Of a stretch of 43,103 nucleotides of DNA, positions 26,301 through 38,300 are shown one piece after another. Location: assembly GCA_013365365.1 (NCBI GenBank), contig JABVXU010000457.1, positions 1 to 43,103 of the forward strand, in the 5' to 3' direction. This stretch comes from Cruorifilaria tuberocauda. Lineage: Eukaryota; Nematoda; Chromadorea; Rhabditida; Onchocercidae. Positions within the stretch are counted from its first letter, which is position 1. Every line of letters starts with the position of its first letter. The notes under the pieces were generated by a model. It searched no databases and was not told where the DNA came from. It saw only the letters and a list, made by a program, of their open reading frames with translations. The position numbers and the translations under genes were made by a program.

Positions 26301-29300
26301 TGCAGCAGAAGTTGTCTGTCGAAGGAGTAACTTCGGTTTTGCATTAACAATTGCTGCTCCGGGAAGGATGGCAGGATCTACCGTGCGACAGTAGACGGTC
26401 GATGAAGAGGACGGCAATGATAGATTGCTTAGAGAGGCAGTACGAGAAGTAGGTTGTGAGTAGGCACGAGGATCCTGAGTATGATATTGTCGATCGGGAG
26501 TGGGAGATACAACTGGAGCGCTTGACGTGAGGTAAACCGGAGCGGGAGGTGTTTCGCTGACCTTCTCTGTACGTTGCGTTGGTATCGAAGGCAGCTTTCG
26601 TCGTCCCATCTCCAGTGATGTCGAACATTGTACATCATCCTGCAAACGTCTTGATTATCTATGCTTATCTCAATGATAGTTTTTAATTATTTGATTTCTA
26701 CTATAACTTATTACAATTTATGCCATTCTTCATATAAAATGTTAATAATTACTTTAATTTATAATATAAAGACTAAGCATTCATAACAGACTTCACAAAA
26801 CTTTGATCCAAAGGAAAAATTCATTATTTTCTAAAAAGCGCAAATCTCCCTGTAATTTAGCACTCCTACTAAATACTCAAGTCTCCCAGTAATTTAGCAC
26901 TCCTACGACCAATAGACTATATAAGTTATCACCGTCACTCGTTGCCAGAACCAAAGATGAAGGACAAAGGCTTTCAAGCCGTCGCCACAAATTATGACTA
27001 ATTTCAATCATTTGAACCAGCAGATAAAGCACTGGAAAAAGCAATGATTTTGGTTCCACACTTATACATTAAGGACGATTTCTAAGAATTACTAAATAAA
27101 AGAATGTTTTCGACATGAGAAAATTGAAAAACTCAAATATCTTATTATCTTCAAATATTTTTAGAATCCATCATACAAACTTCACAAGATTCAAAACCTA
27201 TTACTATACTAAACTACTATAAATTATACACAAGTAAACATTACCATAGTTCCTAATCTTTCATTTGCATTATAAAAAATTGATTCTGATTCTTAATCAT
27301 AAAAATAGCAATAGAATATAAAGAAATTATACTGACATCATAGAATTATAATGCATTGAACCATTCAATGATATGCAAAAGTTGCAAATTCCTATAGTAT
27401 TAATCGGAGAATTTTTTTATTTTTGTCTAGGATATACCCAAATGTATAATTTTTTTTTACTAGCCATATCGCTGCAGAAACGTTCCGCTTAAGCGCAAAA
27501 CAATGAAGGAAAAAAGTATTTTTACGAAAAGCAGTTTGTGGTTGCTGTTATCACGAGATAGAGTCGGAGATTATGTAGCTAAGGCTTTGCTAGCAAGCAA
27601 ACTCTATTTATCAAAAAAAGAAAATCAATCTCAAGAGACATGATTGAAGTGCAAGCTCATTTCATCGATGCGTACCCGCCACATAAATTACATACATGCA
27701 TAGCTCAAGTGCTATATATATATATATATGTTTTATACACATATATATATCGTCGATATCTCAAGAAATCTATATTATATGTTAAAAAAAATGTATATTA
27801 ATCAGTACCGATATGCCGTTGTATCATCTGTTCATTGATGGTCAATAGAGTATTCTATTAACTCAAAAGATTTTCATAATTAATCTGCTTGGAGCAAAAA
27901 ATAGATAATAATTTACAAATTAAAACTGGAATAATCCAATCAGTATAGCAAAGCAAAATCAGAAGATGGCATCAAGGGAAATAACATTCATAGGATTTTA
28001 AATTGATAAATTGCTAATAAATATTCATAGAACTTTAGCATCGATTATCAATAATAAACACTTTCGATTTTTTGATCAAGGAGTGAAAGAAATCAATAAA
28101 TGGTAAATTGTGGATGAGAAAAACGCGTTAAGAAGCACTGCTGCGTTTCAACGTTTGATATTGGACAACAACATCTGGAGCAAACAAGACCAACCATTTT
28201 AATGCCTCCTGGTTTCAATGCTCACTAGCTAATCTCGAAAGAATTACAGCAAACCTTTTTAGGCCTTCTCTCTCTACAACCTCTATTAAGTCCTCCTTTC
28301 CCTTTTTTCCACATACACATACACATGAACGTACATACATAATATATTAAGGACACTCCCACAATAATAGATAACATAGATGAGATGGATGGGACTGATA
28401 TCTGTAATATAGACAGAGAAGATTAATATAACATAACATTGAATGTTGTAATGCAGGAAATCAAATGAAAAGGAAAATATTCATCAAATTATATAGCATG
28501 AAATAGGAAATGCTTATATAAAGCCATAATTTTAAGGGAAAATCCCCGAATTACAACCTAACCTGGTAGGACAAACACTTCTTAGTAAAGAATATTCAAC
28601 ATTTTATCATTAAAACATCCTGCGATCTGAATGCTTTCAGTTGCCCATAAAATTATAAAAATGAAATGAGAAACTGATAAATAGAGGAGAAGAGTTAGTT
28701 TCAAAATGGTTATTGCTGTTCAACGTGAACAAACTTCTGAAGAAACTTACGAAGAGATTCTTCTCGCAGAATTATATTTCAAAAAGATTTCTAGATTAAT
28801 AATTTACCTAACACTACTAACAACTTTTTCGATTTATTATGAATTATGTAATGACATGTAATAAGCAGCATAAAGATATTGCATATTCATACATATGAAA
28901 TATATTCCTCTCCAGAGAATTGAAAAAAGAAACATCTCTATCACGCACAAAATTATTTCCATTGAGTGAAGACTAAAGACTTTACTACCAATGCTAACTG
29001 ATATTACTATCAATGGTTAATGAGAAACTTTTTCTTCTCACGTCCCTGACGCATCATTGCACATCGATAAATTAAATGATAGCTGATAAATCCTTTTTAT
29101 TTACGAGAGAATATTACATTTTTTTTCCTTTACAAACGTAATATTTCTTAATGCAAAGAAAATTTTTTCTTTTTTTAGAAATAATTTGAAAACAGTAAGA
29201 GAAACATAATTTATCAAAATCTTGTGGGGGCAATTACTTTGAAAAGCAAACTGGAAAAGAAACAAATAAATACATCAACGAAAATATCAACTTAAGTATG

Positions 29301-32300
29301 CTTTTCTTCTTCAACCGTATCATATTAACTCCTCATTTTTTTGAGGAAGAAATTAACTATTTGTATCAGAAGTGCTAGAATTTAATTCCATTAACACTTT
29401 TCTCTAAATTTTTGAAATTTAATAGTTACAGGATGAGGAGTATATAATGCAACTGAGAAACAAAAAGCACTTCCCTTTTAAACCCTGATATATTGCCATC
29501 TTATTCATGTTTTTTTTTATTTTTTATTGTATTGTAAGCATTATAAAACATTTCTTTCAAGATAGTTCATATTTTAAAAAAGTGGAAAATTGTATAGAGC
29601 CGTTTATTCCAGAGTACTTCCAAGCAATTCATAAGTTCCTGATATTTAGAAAAAAGTTATTAAGAAATGGAGTATGTTTAATTTAAATTTAGAAGAAAAT
29701 TGAATGCAAAAGAACTTGATAGAACTGAATTAATAATAATAGGAAATAATTTTCTAAAAATCTAAAGTAACTAGAAAGAAAAGTTAAGTAACCTCTTTTG
29801 GAATGGTCTGTGAAAACAGTGTTGGCACATAAGCAGTGGCCAACGTCTCGGGAGTTGTCGACGTACTAGGAACGTGATATTGTTGGCCACCCATCAGCAT
29901 CATAGCTGGTGATCGTTTTAGTCTAAAAAAACATGTATTTTCTTATTCGTAGAAGAAAAATTAATGAAGATCTCAACAACTAAGTGATCCGGAATCAAGA
30001 AAGACGGCAAGAAAAGGTTCTGGATTTCATTTTTTATAAAAGATGGTGTTATGAAACATTTAACACCGATTATTCATACAAAAAGCCTCATTAAATCATT
30101 GTAATTTAAATACACAAATTAGATGTTAACAACTTTGTGGCTGTCGGATCAGTATCAAATCTGGATGATACAGCTTCAACATTCGAATTTAGTCCACTTC
30201 CTAAAGTTTCTGACAGTGATGCAAGTTTTGTTTTGGAAGATGAGCTGAATGGCTGTCCTCCCATCATCTGGTGAAAGCCTGTGGTACTACAAATCGAATT
30301 TGATAATGCTTCACTTTCCAAACGTTGGTTTATTCCAGAATTCACTTCCAATACTTCAGTTCCAGAATCGTCCTCTGAAACATGATTATATATTTAAAAA
30401 TAGATAACAGGGATACCCTTACTCAATTTTCCCAAGAACAACTGATCAACAAGTTCAATGCAGTGTGTCGTAAAAATAAATAATATCGAGCAATAAATAA
30501 CATTTTCCAACAGAAAAAGAAGAGAAAAATCTCAACATAAAATAACAAACTAATAGCAGGCAAATTTGTAGATATTTCGATCTCATCAATTCTTCCATTC
30601 TGCATATCATCGAAATCGGAAGATGCAATACGATGCGCGGAAACATTGAAGACCATACCATTGTTAGATAATGAAACACGATCGGAAGGTAAACAAGAAG
30701 AATCCTGCATAAATAAAACATTATGAACTTTTTGTAGTGACTATTGGACATAATTTTTTGAAAACAGCAGCTTTGAAAGGTGGGAAAATTTTCTTTGTTT
30801 CAATGCTCCTCTCAATAGGTTATTTAACATTCAATTACATATGAAGCTTGAGCGCAAGAAAAAATAATGTCAAATTCAAATCAGTAGCAAAATTCAATCA
30901 GCGAACACTGACGAGTACATTCCTTTTTATCAGTAATGAGTTTATAACCTAATTTTTTTCAAAATTTCTTTCACAAATCAGTTCATAATTTCATTAATTT
31001 CTAAGAAACAATAAAAAGCTGCTATTTAATCCATAAATAAATTTGATATATGTATCTTCAGAACTGTAATGGTGCATACTCCTAAATTTTCTACAGTAAC
31101 AATCGTAAAACTAATTGACTTTCTGTGCAGTTGATGAAGTAGTTGTGATATGTTCCAGTTGCGTTGAAACTTCAAAGTTCTTCACATTCGCCTCAACTGC
31201 TGAAGTAACTGCAGTTGTTTCTGCATCATGAAACAATGGTTGTTTTGAAACTCCAGCCTGACGCTTTTGCAATTGACTATAGTAGTCGCTACTATAGACA
31301 GTTGTCGTCACATCTCGGCCTAAAATTATCTAATTTTGGAGTTTTTGTAAATTTTTCAACACATAAGTAATGATTAATAAAAGTACACAACAGATACAAC
31401 AAAGGCAACTAAAGGGAATGAAGTTGAAACTACCCGAAAATTTATATCATGAAAGTTTAACCTTTTTGAACAGAATTCAAAGCTGAAACCGTATTTAGTG
31501 CAGCTGCTCCCTCACTAAGAACAGTGAAATTAGAAGTTGCTTTTGGAATTGAAGATTCTGTGTGTATCCTGCGAATCATTTCCTTTGCTAAATTTCACTA
31601 GTTAATTTAAATTAAATATTTATGATATTACGAAAGAAATATTCTATAACGAATATCGAAAAATCAAAACAAGTTCTCTTGCTGATTTAGCTTTACCAAA
31701 ATTGCAAAGTAATTTACCGTAGAACTTCGAATCGGTATTGACTTGTCCATCATCTTGTTCTTTATCCTCCGGAATTGTGTAAACCGATCTATGAGTTAAG
31801 AATGACTGGCCATTGTAGGAGTTAGTTGCAGCTGTGCGATCAACGTCATCATGTCCCAATGACTATATCAATTTTTACCATAATTTAGTCATTATCAATA
31901 TCATATAAATATAATTTCTTCAATGGTGGATCATCAGAAACAAAAATAAAAACACTGATGTAGAAATCATTTTTGAAATGATAATTTGAAGATACTAGAA
32001 GCACATGGACATAAAATTTGTTTACTCACATTCTCTTCCACGACTTTCTGTGTGCCGCCATTATCATCACTATCCAGGAATGGATTTTTCCTCTCGGAGA
32101 TAACTTTATTGAAACTCGTTGTTTTGTTATCGTGCTCAGTTTCTACTGATAATGGGACCCCATCGTATGCTACCTGATATTAATTCACTACCACTACAAT
32201 ATTCACCAATGAATGTATAGAAGATAAGGCTTATATAAGACGAAATTTTACCTCTGGCGTTGTACTTTCATCGTGTGCAAAAATATTATTTATTGCCTCA

Positions 32301-35300
32301 TTTCTAATTAAGTTATCATGAACCCACTGCACGTCAAATTCATCATTTGCTGCTTCTCCAAAAGCCTGACAGTAATTTAACGCTCATTGTTGGAACTTCA
32401 TTTGATTTATCAAATTAAAAATATCTCGAACTTAAAAATATTAAAAGAATTTTTCAACCTGTATTTGCTGTAAAACAGCTTTCCCGAGCGCCTCTTGTTG
32501 CTCTTGCTCCTTTTCCACTTCGTCATACGGTATCGGTGGTGCAGAGGGTACTTCGATTACCTAAAATTATGATTTGAAAAAAGTGATTCAATTATGATCT
32601 AAAGTTTAAATCCAAATTGATGAACCTGATCGGGATAATCATCTTCGTCAGAAGAAGGACTTGTTTCAGCATCGGAATCATCATCAGCTGATAATCGAAT
32701 TCTGTCATCGTGATCAGTCACTGTTATTGCTGGTGGTGGAATTCTGCAGCATAGTAAATAGTGAAACTAACAAGAAACTGATAAAATGAATTATTTGAAA
32801 TATTCATTAAATAAAAATTGGAGAAAAATTACGAACCGCATAACGTGCCAAGTTTTTGACATTTCATGTTCAACAGCGGAGATCTGTGATTCTAAAGCCT
32901 TGTTTGCAATATTATCCTAGAATTTCCACTAGCTATTATTTCTTCTTACAAAAATTCTTTATCTTCTAAAATGCCTTATATTAATGGAAATATCACTATA
33001 TCCGAAAAGAATAAACGGACAAATTGAAATAAAGCGGGCTTATAGTACTAATGAGGAATCGTTCATTATTATCTTCAATTGTATTTATTTTACATACATT
33101 TTTTTCAGTTGTATCACTTGACTCCTTAACGGTGTCTTCAGAAGCTGAAAAATGTAATTCATTATAACTCCATAGTCCATAATCATTAAATTATCAAAAG
33201 CTGCAATCTGCTTGCGAGAGTTCAAAAAACACTAAAAGTTCTCTATACTCTCCGTATTAGCTGACGACAATAGAAGGAAAAAATGACCATTAGCCGCTAT
33301 AATTAGCTGGCGTATATCGACTGATTTGATATAATTTTCTGTTCTCTTTTCACTTTTTTGCACGTCTATATCACTTTTTTCTTCTTCTTCAGTAAAAACT
33401 GTTGTCCACATTCGGGGCTTCCGCTCAGTCCATTCATAATGCCCCTTAAAATTAATACATTTAATCACTTATGTATTAAATCATTTTTTTCAATTGCATT
33501 TAAAGCAGAAAATTATTACGAAACATTAATTAAAGCCACTTAATGCTACAATCAATGAAGCTTCATGTCAAAACAGCATAACTTGACAAGAGTTTGTTAA
33601 TGCTCTTTTTGTGTTAAATCAACAGATAATTTGAAGATAACGAGCAAGATTGAATTAATATAAATATGAAAGTAAAAAAAAAATTTTCACTTGATCGAAC
33701 CAATCGACAGCTCCAACACCACTGTCCGTATCTTGATTTTCTTTCGGAGAATCCTCCATTTGACTGAGGCCATCAAATGTAAATCTCTTATCATCTCCAT
33801 AAGTGTAGTCAAAATCAGCACTACCATAATCACTACTTTCAGGTGCTGATGAGGTATCTGTTTCGTGAATATCAGTCCCAGTGACAATACTTGATGCCAA
33901 ACTTGGATGTCGGAAACCAAGATCACAACTGCTGTCTTCAGTTATTGTGTAATCACTATCGATTTGCGACACTGTTACACCGATAGGAGATGTAGCAGAT
34001 GATTCCATAAAGACTTCATGATTCCCTATATCCTGGTCACCAGTACTTTCAAACTTTATATCCTGACGCCATTCACTATCTTTCGTATGATCACCTGATT
34101 TTTCTAAAATAAATGGTTTTCAGTTGAAGTAAATCGTTTACTTATACTTTATTTATAACTGGTAATTTATTTATGCTTTATTCAATTAAAATGAATAATT
34201 ATTACATGTAGATTTCTATTTCTTAAAAATTTAGGAAAAGACGTCACCATTCAGGAAAGCAGGTTGCGAAGGAACAGAATAAGTAACTTCGAAATGCTCT
34301 TCTTCTGCAGCTTTCATCACAGACAAGACTTGATCCCCTTCAACTTCTGAAAGTCCCGCTAAATTATCGTGAAATTCATCTGTAAAATATTCGAAAAATG
34401 ATCCAATATAATACATGCATTAGACAAAAAAATCATAGCGACTAATCGTCATTTAATTGATTATTTGGAATATTATTTTTAAATCTATCACAAGAAAAAA
34501 CTGGAAATTCATATTGGAATTCTTTAACTAATGGACAAACCACCAATTGGAGTAATTGAAAGTGGTGCGGTCGATACTGGAAGCAATGATGGTACAGGTG
34601 GAATAATATTTGACTCTTCAGATTCGGCAGCTTTCATCACGCTGATAATTCGGTCACGTTCAGCTGGCGATAAAGACGACAAATCTATTTCATTCGTAAT
34701 GTCTGAGGAGAAAGGGGAAAGCGGCATCGTAACGGACGACTTCGACTCTACTTCGTTGATTGAGACGGAATCTATTTTCAATTGTTCTGGCAAACTACTT
34801 GCGGAACTCCTGTAAATAATAAACTGCAGCAATATTATTAGTTCAATGAAGAAATTGATACGATTTGTATTTGCAAAAAAATCAATATCCATAGATTACA
34901 AAATTTTCGACCACATTGGAAATGAAGAACTAATAAGGGTAAAAGGCATTTCAATAACCTTCGATCCTCATTAGTGAAAAATGAATCCAAGGTATGAGAA
35001 GCGGGTATTTTGTCCGGAGCTGATGATCCAGACACACTAGTCGACGCCATGTCTAATTCAGCGCTTGCCATTACCGCCATGATTTTTTGACGTTCCTCCT
35101 CCGACAATTCCTCCAAGCCAGGCAATAAATCATTTTCAGGAAGGGATGGATTTGGAAATATCGGATACAATGATGGTATTCTTTGCGGAGGTTTTGGCTA
35201 TAAATTAAATATTTATAAATTTCCAATATATCAAAGGATAATTTGCAAACAGTAGTCTAAAAAAAATTAAAGCGTGAAAATTTGTTAATTTTAAGAGTTA

Positions 35301-38300
35301 ATCTTTCTTTGGACTCAAAGGTACTCAATTGTTCTGTTTGATTAATCCTCAAGTTTGAAAATCAAGTAGTTTTTAATTCGATTTCAAGAAAAATCGAAAA
35401 CACAAATCAGGAAAAGAGAAATAATTTTAAATTTAAATAGAAATGACCCATTTAACAATGTTAACGAAAACTAAAAACACTTTTTTACTAAAGTTCAAAA
35501 TATTATGCATTATCGATAAAAAATAATTTTAAAGAAATTATTAAAAATTCATCATATTCAGCTTATCATGTTAAATAAAACACAACAAAAAATGCCCGCC
35601 AACCTTGCGAGACTTTGTCAAGTCGGAAGTAGAGGTTGCATGCTGCGCAACTTGCGCAAGTTGCTCAGTAGCTTGCTTCGCGCCTTTAAATGCATCACCG
35701 GCCAAACGTGACAATGAGCCAAACATACTTTTTGAAACAACACGTGGTTCACTTTCCGTGTTGCGCCTCTCTTTTTCTGTGCCTACAAATTTAAACGTTC
35801 AAACTTTAAATGATACTAAAATGATCTTATAAGTAGGCAGTATCTATTTTTATCGTTTTTCTCGTTCCCGCAAAATGTCTTTCACAAACAATACTTTTTA
35901 AGAACAATACTTCTTCAATCAATAATGATTATTTCATAAGATTCACAAAATTGGAGCTCACTGTATTATCAAGATAAGACATACCTGGTAAATACTGTTT
36001 TTGTTTTTGTTGTTGTTGTTGTAGTGTTGGTGAAGCAGCAAAGTATGATGCATAAAGCTGCGACGTGCTCTCGCCAGAATCTACATTCAGCGCTAATATT
36101 TCTGAGGCTTGCACTGCTGGCGCTGCTAGTTGTGATGCTTGATCGATAGGCAAGTGCGCAATGCCTACGTTGCTTGCATTAAAGGCCTTTGAAGGCTCGA
36201 TCGATTCAGCTTCAAAATTTATGGGTTTGGTTAATGCTGTCATAGATAGTGATTACGATGGCAGTAAGTATTGTGATTCTCTCAGTGCACTTCTTTTTTC
36301 ATTTCTGTGAATAAATTTTCGAACTCATTAAATGAACTGATATAATATCAGAAAATTTGATATATAATAACTTTTGCTCCCTAGTATTACGACGAACTCC
36401 TGATTTCATTTAAGAAGAATCATGAAAGCTGAAATTAAATCTGTAATCAGGATATAAGTTCATTATGTTTAATAATGAGAAAGAAAAAGTATTGTCCAAT
36501 TATTCGTCTATTATATCTAACCATTTAAAGTCAGAAATCTACTGACGAAATGAGCATTTAGAACCTAGTTGATAACTTTGCTCTTTTCCCGCAAGTTATT
36601 TTCTCTTTTATTTCATGATAACAATTGTTTTATTGCATGCGGATAATACTACTGCTTCTATTTTTTTGCCGCAAAATTTGCACTATCACCAAAAAAGTTT
36701 CCTTCACTAACTTTAAAAATTTCTTTGCGGATCCCTAACTTAAAATACGCTGCAATGTGAAATTCAGCGTAACAATGTGTAAGATATATTAAAAATTAAC
36801 TATGGAATAATCTATAAGGAGGTAAAATATGAAATAGAATTGCTTTAAATACCGATTTTTCTCAATAATTATACAGGAGTAATTACGCAAAAGATTATTT
36901 TATTCAGCATTTATTTTCTCCAACTTTAAAATGCATTCAAATAATCTAGTTAAAGTTAAGTCAAAAAAGCATTAGGTTTTTGTTTTCTAAACGGGAAATT
37001 CTAACAATGCGATTGACCTATCCATAAATGCAGCAAACGAAAATATCATTTTTCGATTATTGGTATAACTCAGTTATGAATGTATAAATTTTAAATCTAA
37101 TTTCACTGAATAAATTTTAGTGAACTAGAAGAGTACCTCTTACGCAATGATTATCGTGAAATTATATAGTTTTAAATCAAAACCTGAAATTTTAGCAGTT
37201 TCTTCAGCACATAATGAATTCCTCAGCGAACTTAAACGTTCTTCATACCATTTCCCAATGTCTACTTCGCGGCCAAGTTCCTCTAATGATTTCATTTTAT
37301 TATCTCGTTCCGCATGTGCATTTTGCCATGACCCGGTTCTTTGATCAGCTATCAAATCTCTTTCAACCAACTGCTCCAACAACTTATCGTTTACAGTAAA
37401 GCTATTCAGTGGTATATGATTTGTGTCATACACTATATCCTTTTCACTTTCTGTGGATTCCATATCTATATGACCATCTGACCTTACTTTATCATCAAAA
37501 TACAAAGCTTTCGCTCCTTTAACATCAATTATTGACTCTTCTTGTTGTTTTTCATGTTCTTTAATATCCAGGACCATTTCGTTTACAAAATTTGCGACAT
37601 CTTCAACTCCCAAATTCTCGTCATTATGCATAGAAAAATTTGACGCATCTTTTGCATTCTCAAGTTCGAATTGAAGATCAACTTTTTTAATATGTTCAAT
37701 TTCTTCCTCTGTTAGCCCAGCAAATCTATCAACGATTTCTCTATCGGTAGCATTATCCTTTGCGCCTAACTGTGTTGCACTTGTGAAAGAAGGAGAAGAG
37801 GTTATGCCTAAAATCTGTTCGTTTTGTGATATTCCTTGACTGTATAGTTTTGTTTCGCTGTTCGGCAAAACTTCCATTCGAATAGTGGTTGGCGAGCTTG
37901 TTCCAGAAAACAGGCCGAACGACTTTACAGTGTCCTGATCTATTTCCACATCTTCATCTGATGCTCCCGGACCAAAATCTGATGATTCACTTGAGGACAT
38001 GTATTCTAAATCTTGATTTTCTGAATATTTATTAGTTGTTTCTGTGGGAGCCAAATCCTTCATTGTTACCAAAACTTCATCATTATTTGCATAATCAGTT
38101 TTCTTTACTGATGCTACATCTGCTTTAAAATTTTGATTTTCAGAATACGCCTTCACTGATTCTTCCATTATTTGCTTATTTGCTTTTGATACATCCCTTG
38201 CAGATGCAATATTATGAGAAACTTTTGCTTCATCGACGTTACTTTTAAAGGACAACGTCTCAATCACACTATTCTTGAGTGGATTCAACATTTTAGCAAA

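Larger units (their letters stand above)
26640..29792. other. Large clarinet intron (3.2 kb)
   Basis: AT-rich intron with a TA microsatellite near 27712-27730 and a two-copy direct repeat near 26845-26906. A short open frame at 26877-27059 on the minus strand lacks an ATG at its start and is not called as a gene. No other coding, RNA or mobile feature was recognised. Confidence 0.55.

Noticed and set aside
26877..27059. 60-codon minus-strand open frame with a hydrophobic start inside a clarinet intron
   Set aside because: Its apparent start is GTG, an in-frame TAA lies just upstream, and no convincing acceptor precedes it. A donor-like GTAGGAG could join it in phase to the next exon, but that alone is too weak.
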